Origin: Exophiala sp. HKRS030
Taxonomy: Eukaryota > Ascomycota > Eurotiomycetes > Chaetothyriales > Herpotrichiellaceae
DNA: 64,000 nt
Reading direction: 5' to 3'
Assembly (NCBI GenBank): GCA_023897205.1
Contig: JAHWDD010000009.1
Span: 2,542,001 to 2,606,000 of the forward strand
Shown here: positions 1-10,901 of the stretch, piece by piece
Numbering within the stretch: position 1 is the first letter of the stretch
Layout: every line of letters begins with the position of its first letter
Notes under the pieces: generated by a model
The model's database searches: none
What the model was told of the DNA's origin: nothing
The model's input: the letters and a program-made list of their open reading frames with translations, nothing else
Translations under genes and position numbers: made by a program

Positions 1-2673
1 AATTACAATGCAAGGTCGAACAGAAATCGAAAACGAATGACCTCTCCTGAGAGGTGGGAGATCAAACAATTGATTGCGTCAGGCGCTATTTCGGCACAGG
101 ACTACCCGGATATTGACGAAGAATATAATGCGACACTAAATGGAGAAGGTCGAATGGACGAGGAAGAAGAAGATATTGACATCGAAGTCAGAGAAGAAGA
201 ACCACCTTTCTTGGCTGGCCAAACTAAACAATCACTTGAACTATCGCCAATTCGTGTGGTGAAAGCTCCGGAAGGTTCTCTCAATCGGGCAGCCCAAGCA
301 GGGACAAACCTGGCTAAAGAGCGGAGGGATTTGAAGCAACAAGAAGCAGCTGACAGAGCAGCCGAAGAGGCAACAAAAGTCGATCTTAATGCACAATGGC
401 AAGACCCCATGATCAACCCAGAGCACCGAAAATTTGCATCAGATTTACGACAGACCCAGCAGCAGTCGTCGAAAGCTACGGAAGCTGTGCCCGAATGGAA
501 ACGAATAACCCAAAGCAAAGACCAATCCTTCGGGAGAAGAACCAATATGACGATCAAACAACAGAGGGAATCATTACCTGTCTATAAATTTCGGAACCAA
601 TTATTGGATGCTGTGGCTAGTAATCAACTGCTCATTGTCGTCGGTGACACAGGCTCAGGCAAAACAACACAGGTCACTCAGTATCTCGCCGAGGCTGGTT
701 ATGGCAATCATGGCATAATCGGTTGCACCCAACCTCGCCGAGTCGCAGCAATGTCTGTCGCCAAGCGTGTGTCTGAAGAGGTAGGCTGCGAGCTCGGTAA
801 AGAGGTTGGATATACTATTCGTTTCGAGGATCGAACGTCTCCAGAGACCAAGATCAAATATATGACGGACGGTATGCTACAAAGAGAGATTCTCTTGGAT
901 CCTGATGTCAAGAGGTATTCTGTCATCATGTTGGATGAAGCCCATGAACGGACAATTGCAACCGATGTACTCTTTGGCCTTCTCAAGAAGACTGTCAAAC
1001 GACGTCCTGATCTCAAAGTTATCGTTACTTCCGCTACTCTGGACGCTGACAAGTTTTCCGAATATTTTAACCAATGTCCGATCTTCTCGATACCAGGCAG
1101 AACCTTTCCCGTGGAGATCATGTATTCAAGGGAACCCGAAGAGGATTATCTCGACGCAGCCCTAACTACTGTCATGCAAATTCATCTGACAGAACCTCCT
1201 GGTGACATCCTGCTTTTCTTGACCGGCCAGGAAGAAATTGACACCAGTTGCGAGGTTCTTTACGAACGCATGAAAGCCCTTGGCCCATCGGTCCCGGAAC
1301 TGCTCATCCTGCCTGTCTACTCAGCTCTTCCTAGTGAAATGCAAAGTCGAATTTTCGACCCAGCTCCTGAAGGGAGTCGAAAGGTCGTTATCGCGACCAA
1401 CATCGCCGAGACGTCCATTACCATCGACCAAATCTACTATGTTATTGATCCCGGTTTTGTCAAGCAAAACGCCTACGATCCAAAACTTGGTATGGATTCC
1501 CTTGTTGTAACACCTATATCACAAGCTCAGGCAAAACAACGAGCGGGTCGTGCGGGCCGAACAGGTCCAGGGAAGTGCTTCCGTCTCTATACCGAAGCTG
1601 CCTATCAGTCCGAAATGTTGCCAACATCAATCCCCGAGATTCAACGTCAGAATCTTGCATACACGATTCTCATGCTGAAAGCTATGGGCATCAATGATTT
1701 GCTTCATTTTGACTTCATGGATCCACCGCCGACGAATACAATGCTTACTGCCCTGGAGGAATTGTATGCATTATCGGCCCTTGACGATGAAGGTCTCCTC
1801 ACACGATTGGGTCGGAAAATGGCAGATTTTCCCATGGATCCGGCATTGGCCAAGAGTCTCATTGCCAGTGAAAGCATTGGTTGTAGTGAAGAGATGCTGA
1901 CTATTGTCGCCATGTTGTCTGTGCAAACCGTTTTCTATCGTCCCAGAGAGAAGCAACAACAAGCAGATCAGAAAAAAGCCAAATTTCATGATCCACATGG
2001 CGACCATTTGACTCTACTGAATGTCTACAATGCATGGAAAACCTCACGATTCTCAGACCCCTGGTGTTTTGAAAACTTTATTCAAAAACGACAAATTGGT
2101 CGTGCCAGAGATGTACGACAGCAACTTGTATCGATCATGGAAAGGTACAAACATCAGATTGTGTCATGTGGGCGCAACACGGTCAAAGTCCGCCAAGCAT
2201 TATGTTCTGGATTCTTCAGAAATTCGGCCAGAAAGGATCCTCAAGAAGGTTACAAGACGTTGATCGAAGGGACGCCAGTGTATATGCATCCGAGTAGCGC
2301 TTTGTTTGGCAAACCTGCCGAACATGTCATTTTCCACACCTTGGTGCTGACCACAAAGGAATATATGCACTGTGCGACAGTCATTGAACCAAAGGTATGT
2401 CCTCAACGTTCCCATCCCTTGTCTATTCTCGTTCTTCCCATCCGGTATTCAGACTCACGCCCGCTTTGCCTTGATGCTAACATTTCCTTTCAACAGTGGC
2501 TCGTCGAAGCAGCACCAACATTCTTCAAAGTCGCACCGACCGACCGACTAAGCAAACGCAAAAAGGCCGAGAGGATCCAACCACTCCACAACAAATTCCA
2601 AGGTGAAGATGACTGGCGTCTCAGTGCTCAGAAGAGACAGGGCAGAGGTGGCGGCGGTGGAACTTGGGGGTAG
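1..2673 (+). CDS. PRP22: Prp22/DHX8-type DEAH-box splicing helicase, 5' partial
   Basis: ATP-dependent RNA helicase that releases spliced mRNA from the spliceosome (known role of the Prp22/DHX8 family). The frame is open to the left edge, so the start and any N-terminal S1 domain lie outside; the ATG at 37 is internal. Visible in order: the Prp22-type linker [15 protein letters not shown]-loop [10 protein letters not shown] (near 643-670), DEAH box (near 935-945), SAT motif, [10 protein letters not shown], and the motif VI stretch [10 protein letters not shown], followed by the HA2 and OB-fold region. A 102-bp in-frame intron lies at 2395-2496 (GTATGT donor, TGCTAAC branch, CAACAG acceptor). 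Removing it gives [15 protein letters not shown], matching the family, whereas reading through inserts 34 foreign residues. Exons are 1-2394 and 2497-2673. The linker favours Prp22 over Prp2 or Prp16. Confidence 0.93.
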   Translation, partial: NYNARSNRNRKRMTSPERWEIKQLIASGAISAQDYPDIDEEYNATLNGEGRMDEEEEDIDIEVREEEPPFLAGQTKQSLELSPIRVVKAPEGSLNRAAQAGTNLAKERRDLKQQEAADRAAEEATKVDLNAQWQDPMINPEHRKFASDLRQTQQQSSKATEAVPEWKRITQSKDQSFGRRTNMTIKQQRESLPVYKFRNQLLDAVASNQLLIVVGDTGSGKTTQVTQYLAEAGYGNHGIIGCTQPRRVAAMSVAKRVSEEVGCELGKEVGYTIRFEDRTSPETKIKYMTDGMLQREILLDPDVKRYSVIMLDEAHERTIATDVLFGLLKKTVKRRPDLKVIVTSATLDADKFSEYFNQCPIFSIPGRTFPVEIMYSREPEEDYLDAALTTVMQIHLTEPPGDILLFLTGQEEIDTSCEVLYERMKALGPSVPELLILPVYSALPSEMQSRIFDPAPEGSRKVVIATNIAETSITIDQIYYVIDPGFVKQNAYDPKLGMDSLVVTPISQAQAKQRAGRAGRTGPGKCFRLYTEAAYQSEMLPTSIPEIQRQNLAYTILMLKAMGINDLLHFDFMDPPPTNTMLTALEELYALSALDDEGLLTRLGRKMADFPMDPALAKSLIASESIGCSEEMLTIVAMLSVQTVFYRPREKQQQADQKKAKFHDPHGDHLTLLNVYNAWKTSRFSDPWCFENFIQKRQIGRARDVRQQLVSIMERYKHQIVSCGRNTVKVRQALCSGFFRNSARKDPQEGYKTLIEGTPVYMHPSSALFGKPAEHVIFHTLVLTTKEYMHCATVIEPKVCPQRSHPLSILVLPIRYSDSRPLCLDANISFQQWLVEAAPTFFKVAPTDRLSKRKKAERIQPLHNKFQGEDDWRLSAQKRQGRGGGGGTWG

Positions 2674-2737
2674 TGACTTATATACTAGGAGCTCGCATAA
2701 CCGGGCAGATCTTCTGGCCATTCAAGGACAACACCTT

Positions 2738-3026
2738 CTAGTTCAGACAATACTGGTCTGAACCGAACAGTTCAGGGATGTGCTCTTCTCTTGCTCGCGC
2801 TTGATGCTCTTGCCAGATGTTCTTGATCTTAGGATCGTAGTCAGACTTGATCATCACATGAGACACGCAACCCACGTAGAAGAGTGCCTCAATCCAACGC
2901 TTCCAATTCCAGTAGTCATTCTCACGCACGTCCAAGAAACTTGACCACTAGAGGTGGTGCGTTTAGACCGAACAGCATCGTCTTCATGTACTTTTCATTA
3001 GTCATCTCCCTCATTATCCTTGTCAT
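2738..3026 (-). pseudogene. Small protein-like reading frame interrupted by a 1-base shift
   Basis: I do not recognise the family. On the minus strand, an ATG at 3026 opens a frame containing KYMKTMLFGLNAPPLVVKFL that soon stops. A second frame, one base away, continues with DVRENDYWNWKRWIEALFYV and runs to the stop at 2738. The two halves join naturally if one G of the CTTGGACGTG stretch (near 2931) is ignored, and the composition (many W, Y, K and E) looks coding. It may be a small conserved gene with an assembly indel, a decayed gene, or chance. It sits in the roughly 450-bp gap between the Prp22 3' end and the next minus-strand gene. Confidence 0.35.
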
Positions 3027-3102
3027 TATAGAATAGCTGGTCCCGAGTCAAACATGTGCTCGCCGGACTCTGGATATCTTCTGCCCCCTTTTCCCCAAAG
3101 GT

Positions 3103-3136
3103 ATCAAATCAAATCAAGTCAAGTCAAGTCAAGTCA
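3103..3136. repeat. Pentanucleotide microsatellite (ATCAA/GTCAA)n
   Basis: About seven tandem 5-bp units, three ATCAA then four GTCAA. It overlaps the stop codon of the neighbouring minus-strand gene (3129-4332). Confidence 0.9.
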
Positions 3137-4332
3137 TGACTGACCTCTCAACCACAGCCCTCTGGTCTTTATCCTCTGCATACTTCTTGAAGATATTCTT
3201 CACAGGCTTCAACACCGGCGGCGCCTGGACTGTGTCTCTGGCACTCAACCCCTTGCCTCTCCCATTGACATCCACGACATCACCACCACCACCATTCAAC
3301 CTCCTCTCCCTCTCCTCCGCGGCCCTCTTCTTTATTAGTCCCTTCCAGGGATCAAGCTGGTCGTCCAACTCCCGCCTGCGCAACTTCTTCCCCTTTGCAC
3401 TCTTGCCCCGGCGGCGGCGGCAGCTCCAGCTCCGCCATTGGCTCCGACGCCCAGCCACAACAAGCTGTCTTCCTCGCGCTGCTCGGCCTGTTCGTCGGCG
3501 AGATCTTCTCGCTGGGCTTTGAGTTTGGCGTCGCGCGTGCGCCAGTCGCGGATCAGGCGCGACAGGCGTTTGTTGTGCTTGGTGAGTGGTGTTTTGATCG
3601 CCGCGCCGGGCAGGTTGCCACGGTTGCCGCTGGATTTGGGGATCGAACTTAAGGGTAGGGATTGGTCGACACGCCGTGAGAAGTCGGAGAGTCGTTCGTT
3701 GGGGAGGATTGTGAGGGGGCGGTGGTCGTGGTGTTTGTGGGACGGGGCGGGGATGGGTCTTGCTGCAGTGCTTCTGACGTTGTCGATGCCGCCGCCGCCG
3801 ACGACTCTTGACTGATATTACTTTGCTTCTTGTCGTCTCTGGACACTGATGGACGTTTGTCTTGTGCTGCGCTACCCTGCTCTCCGGAAGATATTTGTGC
3901 ATTGGATTTCTTCTGTTCCTTTTTACTCTTCTTGCTCTTCTTCTCGCGTACTCCATCGTCTAGACCACTCTTGATCTTACGTCCCTGCTGCATGGCCATC
4001 AACCGCAAAAAGGCCTTCGGCGTGTCGTCCAACTGTTGGCCAGTCCCTGCTTTGCCATGTTTCCGGCGCTTTTTGTCCGCGAATTTCTCTTTGCGCGCGG
4101 CGTCGTCGCTGAACAACGATGCGGATTTCTGGTGGACTGATAATGTACGTGCACGCGATGTTGGCGGGAGATTGAAGCTAGGAAAGGTCGAGATGTGTTA
4201 GTTGTGCTAGTCTAGGGCTGTAGGGATTTCAAGGGCATCCGACCGTGGGTGGTCAATGATGGGATCAGGGAATGTGTGTTAGACGTACTCTGAGCCTTCA
4301 TCGTCACGCTTGCGTTTGTGCTTGTGTGGCAT
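3129..4332 (-). CDS. Conserved fungal basic (nuclear/nucleolar-type) protein, frame interrupted
   Basis: Function unknown to me. Exon 1 (4289-4332) encodes MPHKHKRKRDDEGS. A 111-bp intron (4178-4288; GTACGT, AACTAAC branch, CCTAG) is followed by FNLPPTSRARTLSV, a Lys-rich stretch, and TPKAFLRLMAMQQG with SGLDDG. Coding sense then moves to a second frame (TILPNERLSDFSRRVDQSLP, then a KHNKRLSRLIRDWR helix) and to a third (KLRRRELDDQLDPWKGLIKK, ending at 3129). The first switch fits a 59-bp intron at 3763-3821 (GTAATA...CTGCAG), which restores frame exactly. The second, near 3406-3420, has no convincing intron and looks like one missing base in a GCC/GGGG run. The Lys/Arg content suggests a nuclear or nucleolar protein (inference). 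Confidence 0.6.
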
Positions 4333-5092
4333 TGCTGTGCTGTACGATAGTTTCGAACGATTGAGGACTGTTCTAGGAGTCGTCTCAATTTTGTGGAGGT
4401 TCGAATACTTCTAGACGTTGATATTTGCCGTAAAGGTTCTGTGAAGTCCAAAACTTTTTGCTTTAGTGCAAGATTTAAGCCTGAGGGGCCGATAGGGCGC
4501 TGCTTTTAGCTACACGCTTTCGACCACTGAGCGTTAAGCGCTTCGTCTAAATACAACAATCCTCCGTGAACTTTTACTCCATGAGTGTTTTAAAAGGTAA
4601 GCAAGACCAGGTATATGAATGGCCCGCTGAAGGGACAAATATAGCCTCGAGGGTATCATATCACTACATCATACCTCGATGCCCTTGGTGGCCTCGGATT
4701 CGTTAACGAGAATAGCAAAGCATCCACCAAAATCGACACGGAGTCAAACTTCAAGGGTGAGACCGTTGTATTTGGTCCATACCATATGCTATATAGACTC
4801 CTGACGCTTCATAAACACTGGGATGTGGTCCACGTAATTGACATCTGCCGTAAATCCTTCCAGGTATAACTCATTTCCTCCCGTGCGAATTGTATTCGAC
4901 TTTTGTAACCCATCCCATAGCCAGAACAAAACATGGCAATAGAACGATCCGCCCTGTGACCTTATACACCAATGCTTAGCACACTAGTGAGTTCATGCTT
5001 CGGGGAAGATTTCGAAGCTCTGGATGCCACGTTGTTTGGAGGGCGTGTACCCTGTTGATCTGTTCCCGTGTCCAACGAAAACCCTCTGATTA
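4333..5092. other. Intergenic, no gene seen
   Basis: Holds the promoter side of the 3129-4332 gene and the 3' flank of the methyltransferase. No reading frame or RNA gene is supported. Confidence 0.6.
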
Positions 5093-6281
5093 TCACGCCG
5101 ACTCAGCCGGGATAGGAGTGGACACTGGCACCGGTGCAGGCACTGATGAAGCTTTCCTGCCCCAGATATAGTGAAAGTTGACGTATAAATGGAGTTTCGG
5201 ATTCATCAGGTCCCTCTTCACATTGGCCGCAATGATCTGGCATTCCTCGGCCGAATATCCCAGCACCCTCGTAAATAAGGCCAGTGTGAAAGGTTCGATC
5301 GAATCAACAAACAAAGCACGATAGTACATTCCTAGTTCCTTGTTTCGCCTTCCCTTGGCCCACGTACCCACGGGCACCTTGAATTTATCCTCCCGGACAT
5401 CTGTAAAGCCAGCTTCTTCGACCAATGGTTTTATGCGATCGGCAAAGTTCAAGATTTTTCCGAAGCGGCTACTGGCCTCGCAGATCTGGTCAGCCCAGTC
5501 CATGAGATGTTTGGCCTGGGCGGTGCTGTCGTCGTCACTGAATATGGCGCAGTGGTACTCCTGTAGCTCGAGATAGCCTCCTTCCTTTAGATTTCGGTAC
5601 GATTCCGAGAACAATCTCTTCCAGTCGCTGACACTGCCACACAACGCTCGGCCATGGATGTAGTCAAAGGCCTCGGTTGCGCTGTACGTCCAATCACTCT
5701 CGAAATCGTCAACGAGGAACTTACAGTTGGGGGGCACCCATGTTGGCTGAATAGGACTCAGATCAATACCGGTCACATCGCTGATGGGACTAGCATCGGC
5801 AAACTCAATACACCATAACCCGGTGCCACAGCCCAGGTCCAATACCCGACCCTGAAAGCCGTCCGAGTTTGCAAGCGGGGCCCGACACAGGTTGCCACCT
5901 AGTATGAGCTTATAGATGTGATGCTGTAGATCGAGACGGTCTTGCTCGATCTCATCGTTGGGTAAGGGATATTGGCCGGCACGGTATGCGTGGTAACGTC
6001 GACCATTTTCATAACGATAATTGAAAACACTCGAGGCAAGCGACGCACTCAAGGGCCCTGACGCCCATGATCCATATGCTGACTCGGCATCGGACTCATC
6101 GAGCTACAAGGCTTTGGTTTCAGAAACGCAACAGGAAAATAGGTATACGACGGGGGTTACTGCTCACATCAGGGACGAGCCGCTCAGAGGAATGAGTCTC
6201 GCTGTTGCCACCATCGCCGGCTCTATCTATTCCGTCAGCCTCGCTGGCGATCTGATCTGATTCTGCTCTGTCGCCAGCCAT
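5093..6281 (-). CDS. LaeA-like SAM-dependent methyltransferase
   Basis: Class I S-adenosylmethionine methyltransferase of the large fungal LaeA/TAM-like group; its substrate cannot be read from the sequence. Exon 1 is 6168-6281 (ATG at 6281), the intron 6104-6167 (64 bp, GTGAGC...TTGTAG), exon 2 is 5093-6103; about 374 aa. The join gives an acidic N-terminus containing DESDAESAYGSWASG, then the group's NYRYENGRRYHAYR motif. The SAM-binding motif is VLDLGCGTGLWCIEFAD, followed by the acidic loop GIDLSP. NLKEGGYLELQE is the later strand motif. The C-terminus ends in a Pro/Val-rich tail. It is divergent from the P450 at 7217, sharing a 935-bp spacer, so the two could be co-expressed (inference). 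An unspliced start at 6052 would lose the conserved SAYG segment, so it was not used. Confidence 0.85.
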
Positions 6282-7216
6282 GTTGGCTGATGTTGTGTGT
6301 ATGGATGACCTGGAAGTTTGCAAATCATGGGCCTCGGATGATAGACAAAAGGTTACGGCTGGAGGATGATCCCCCCGAAAGTTTCTCGCCGCCAACTTGG
6401 CGGGTGAAAAAGTAAAAGAAGTGGACTGAGGCGAAGTCCCTGGCCATTGCGGTGGTCAGTGGTCAGTGGGTGATGGGTCGTCCACGGAGTAGTAACGACG
6501 GCTCGGTAGTAGGCTTCGAAACCCGTCATTAGTGTGCCCTAGCAAAGCACGGGCTAATCCTAGATGGGTCTTTGTCTCGAGTAGCAGGAGTCAGACTGAC
6601 CTATAGCGTCGTCGGTAAACAAACACCGGGGGAAGTTCTGGTAAGTAGGTCAGAAACGTGCGTGAACTTGCCAGCACACTTGTCGCGTGTCATACATGGT
6701 TCGGCAGCAACTGTACTACAGATGTTGTACTTATGTACATTGGCACATGGTACTTGCAACCGGTGCGATAGTCACGGATAGTGTCTTGTACTTCCGCACC
6801 CCCTGATCAATTACAATGTTTCGATCGTCTCCACCACCCCAGTCGTGACGATCTACCGAACAGCACCGACCAATGCCAACGACGAGACTAGCCAGATGTG
6901 CACAGATGTCCGTCGCTGTTTCTGGAGCCCAGTGTATCGCTTGGAAACATCTGATAAGCCTGAAAGTGCCACGGGTTGCTCACAGCACAGTGTCACAATA
7001 GCTCCTCCAGTCTCGGAGTCTCCTGATACCCGTCAATGGTGACCAGGTTCTATATTTCATTTGCACAGAGCTTCCCTTTTAGTTTCCATTTCCCGTCAAG
7101 ACTTGACCGATTCCAACAGGAAGTATCTCCTTGATCGTTCGTTGGCTTGCGAACAACCAGGCTTGTGAGCTCGACGGTTTGAACTTTCACCCCCACCAAA
7201 CTTCAAAGGTCCCGAA
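6282..7216. promoter_or_regulatory. Divergent spacer between methyltransferase and P450
   Basis: A 935-bp gap with no supported gene. It must hold both promoters. No factor site is assigned. Confidence 0.4.
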
Positions 7217-9024
7217 ATGGATTTGTCAGGCCTTCTCTTCAGCTGGTCAACCACGAAACTCGCCATCTTCGTTGCCGTTGCCTCATCTGCCTATACAGTA
7301 GGCTTGGCGGTATATCGCTTGTTCTTCCATCCCATTGCCCGCTTTCCGGGACCCAAGATAGCTGCGGTGACGAGATGGTATGAGTTCTATTACGAGGTCA
7401 TCCTAGGAGGGCAGTTTACATTCCACATCCAGGATCTTCACAAGAAATATGGTAATTTGATATTCTTGTTCTCTCCATCTCTGAGCCCACCTCAAATCCG
7501 GAGGATCAGATCCATCTCTTCTCGCTCCACGTCTTCCCCCAGCTTTTTGACAAGTACCCGTAGGACCCATCGTGCGCATTACGCCCAATGAACTTCATAT
7601 AGTAGACTCGGACTACTTCGAAGAACTCTTCACCAGATCAGGCAAGCTTGACAAGTACAAGCCTTTCTCCGCCCGTTTTGGCACAGACGACACCTTCTTC
7701 ACGGCGCCGAGTCATGAGGTGCACCGCAGACTGCGTGCCGCTGTGGCGCCATATTTCTCCAGACGCAAGATCACCGACTTCGAGCCCACAATTCGAGCCA
7801 AATTGCGAAAACTATGCGCCAAAATCGCAGAGTATGCCTCAACTGGCGAAACGTTGCGTCTCGATCGTGCTTGGACCGCTTTCACCGGCGACATCGTGAC
7901 TGAGTTTTGCTTTGCAAAGGCATACGACCATCTCGACTCGCCTGGCTTCCAGGAGACCTTTCACGAGGCTATGATCGCTGCATGCAAGTCATCCACCATG
8001 CTGATGATGTTTCCTTATCTGTGGCGGATCATCAACATCCTACCTGACTGGCTGGTCATCAAGCTCAACCCGGATATGGGCATGCACGTTCAGGTGCAAC
8101 AGGTTTGTTCCCTCTATGTTCCGTACATATGTTAATCAATTTCCCTCTGCTTCACCTACTGACTCAATTGGCCTCCTCAGGACTTCAAAAAGACACTTAC
8201 AGCGCTTAAGGAGAACCACGACGAAAGCCACAAGACGGCCGACCACCCGACGCTATTCCACGAAATGCTGAACAGTGACCTGTCTCCACGGGAGAAGAGC
8301 ATCGAACGCATGATGCAAGAGGCCCAAGTGATCATCGGCGCCGCCATCCTGACAACATCATGGTCGGCCGCGGTCGCCAGCTTCCACATCATCAACACAC
8401 CGCAGATCTTCCAGAAACTGCGCGCCGAGCTGGAAACGGCAATTCCCGACCCCGCCATCATCCCAGCCTGGCAGACTCTCGAGGAACTGCCATACCTGAA
8501 AGGCTGCATTAGAGAAGGCATTCGTCTGTCATACGGTACTACAGCACGCATGCCACGCGTTGCTCGTAAGGATCTGATGTATGACAACTGGCTGATTCCG
8601 GCGGGCACGCCTGTGTCCATGTCTCTTATCGATTTGAATCACGACGAGGAAATTTTCCCCGATTCCAGATCATTCGTTCCGGAGCGCTGGGTTGGAAACC
8701 CTACAGCCCCGAACGGAGAGCCTCTGGAGAAATACTTTGCAGGCTTTGGAAAGGGCGCCAGATCATGTATAGGATTGAAGTAAGTGCACGATGCGATGTT
8801 GAACATTTCAGAATGCTGACAGGATTACCAGCGTTTCACAGGCCGAGTTGTATATAGGTCTCGCGGCCATCTTCCGCAACTTCACTTTCGAGCTCTATGA
8901 AACAGACCTGAGCGACACGCTCATGGTCGCAGACTTTTTCGCCCCTGTGGTCAAGGACGATTCAAAGGGAATCAGGGTCAAGGTCAAGACTGCAGAGTTG
9001 AAGTTCTCGGATGCACGCCGGTGA
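7217..9024 (+). CDS. Cytochrome P450 monooxygenase
   Basis: Microsomal haem monooxygenase of about 521 aa in four exons: 7217-7451, 7564-8102, 8181-8779, 8832-9024. The introns are 112, 78 and 52 bp, with CTGAC branches in the last two. One N-terminal membrane segment is followed by the FFHPIARFPGPK hinge. Landmarks are the K-helix EGIR (residues 370-373), the PERW meander motif, and the haem loop FGKGARSCIG with ligand Cys454. The I-helix reads IIGAAILTTSW (about 308-319), so the usual acidic residue of the acid-Thr pair is Leu. The C-terminal KGIRVKV resembles fungal secondary-metabolism P450s such as the Tri4/CYP58-like group, but the subfamily is uncertain. The neighbouring methyltransferase and aldo-keto reductase suggest a shared pathway (inference). 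Confidence 0.9.
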
Positions 9025-9616
9025 TCAAGGACATGTACAGGCTAGCCTCGACAGCGTCGAAGATTACTTGCCGAATGTCAACGCGGTGGGCCTCGATTTG
9101 TGGGTTGTATAGCCATGCCATCTCCAGGAGGATCTCGTTCTCTCAATTGTCTTTCTTTGATGGATAGCGGTTTTCTATGCGGTGCCCTTGTTAATAAGTA
9201 GGATAAGGAGTTGGTGTGGGGAGAGAGACAGAGACAGAGAGGAAGGGGGATCGTTCATGATGCATGGTGGAAGTTGACAAGGTTTTGAGCGTTTGGTCTC
9301 TCCATAGCGGGTTCGAGCTAAGCCTTTTGATTATGTCTAATGAAGTTCATGATGGAATCCTATTCGATTTGAGACTGCAATCACCGGACGAAACGGACTT
9401 CTGTGGCTATGCAAATATCTAGAGTACCTCAAAGGGTTACGATGGCACATAATCGGTGCAGAATAAGCCCAGGCCCAGCCTCGAAGTCGTCTGGTACCCA
9501 AAGGAATTCAAGACAAGGCTGTGAGCTTTGATTTGCTGGATCTTTGAGGCTCGTATTCCTTGCAATGTCCACGTCGGTCCAGTCCTCATCTCTCCAGGTA
9601 TTCTGCGGCTACGGGT
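9025..9616. other. Convergent 3' spacer
   Basis: Lies between the P450 and aldo-keto reductase stops. It has a purine-rich GAGA-type run near 9218-9250 and no gene. Confidence 0.6.
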
Positions 9617-10901
9617 TTAGTTCTTGAACAGTGATATCCCCCAAGCCTCGGCTATGTTGATCGTCCGGCCGTTGCCATCTGGAATGCTCAAACCATTGAG
9701 AATTTGCATGTCTTCCTCCGACAATCTCCTGATGTCGAGATTTGATTTGATGCGAGCTTCGAGGCGAGAAGAGATTGTCAGCACACAAATGATGTTCTCA
9801 CGATGGCGGGGTGTGCGACATCGAGAGCTAAGCACTTACATTCGGTCTGACTTTTCCCCAACGGTACTGTTCCTCTTTGTACAGCCCAACTTTGCAGCAG
9901 TTGACCGACGTCCATGCCATTCTTCTCAGCCAGTTTAAGGACAGAGTCGTCCTTGAGCAGTGTAGCGCCGTCCGCCTTTTGGCCTGCAAATGGAGAATAA
10001 CACGTGATAAGAATGTCGTTCTCCTTTGCGAAATCGATAACTTCATTGTTTGGAAGCCATGGATGTACCTCAATCTGGTTACAAGAGATGGGAACGTCGG
10101 TAGCATAGGGGAGAATGTCCTTAAGCTCGGCGATGGAGAAGTTAGATACCCCTACAGCGCGGGTTTTGCCTTTTCCAACAAGGGACTTGAGGGCCAACCA
10201 CGTCGGGACGAAGCTTCCTTGTTTACCTGGTTGCGTGATTAGCAGTGGTGCTCCGGTTCATTCTTGAAGAAATTTCAGGGTTTGTTAGTACCAGCTTGGG
10301 TTGCAATATTAGATGATGTGTGCTCCCAATCGACGACTGGATTTCCTGTTTCCGAGTCTTCTAAAATTCCCCTTTCGGAATTTGACTCGGTGGCTTTGGC
10401 GTTTTCCAGAGCCTCGCGGGAAACGGGCTTCAGAGCATAAGGCCAGTGTGCAAGAAACAAATCCACGTAATCTATGCCCAAGTCTCGCAAGCAGTGGTCG
10501 AGACAAATGTCGACGTGTTCGGGTGCGGCAAAATGAGGCCAGAACTTGGTGGTGATGAAGATTTCGGAACGAGGAACTCCTGATTCGCGTATAGCTTGGC
10601 CGATTTGCTCGTCAACCTTTTGAGTCGTCAACAAGAGGAACTTCGGGCAGGGGTCCAGCAATCAGTTGAAAACATACTCCATACATCCACGCACAGTCCA
10701 GATGTCGGTATCCAGCCTTCAGTGCTGCCAAAGTCGCGTCTTTACACCAGCTTTTGGTACCTGGCCAGGGATTTTAGTGACTGTCTTGGATGAAATGACA
10801 GACCAGAAATCACCTGAGGCCCAAGTACCATAACCCACCGAAGGAATCTGAATCGTTTTGCCACCGGCAACTCGGAGTGGGAAATGAGTCGGTAGGGACA
10901 T
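9617..10901 (-). CDS. Aldo-keto reductase
   Basis: NADPH-dependent carbonyl/aldose-type reductase of about 340 aa in five exons: 10814-10901, 10678-10760, 10292-10616, 9840-10226, 9617-9756, with introns of 53, 61, 65 and 83 bp. The catalytic tetrad is visible: Asp51 and Tyr56 (HLDCAWMYG), Lys81 (FITTKFW) and His114 (LFLAHWPYAL). GVSNFS and the C-terminal SRIKSN phosphate-binding motif also fit, and length is normal for the family. Every splice junction restores a family-like sequence (for example WASG|TKSWCKDA and SQTE|SRIKSN). The third intron has an unusual GTACTA donor. It converges with the P450 and could supply a redox step beside it, but a general detoxifying reductase is equally possible. 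Confidence 0.9.

Noticed and set aside
102..557. Minus-strand frame of 151 aa opposite the helicase
   Set aside because: Antisense shadow of the strongly coding Prp22 frame; no family motif.
3136..3815. Several plus-strand frames over the basic-protein gene
   Set aside because: Pro/Arg/Ser-rich translations of the GC-rich complement; the minus-strand gene explains the region.
5340..5576. Plus-strand frame inside the methyltransferase
   Set aside because: Shadow ORF opposite conserved methyltransferase sequence.
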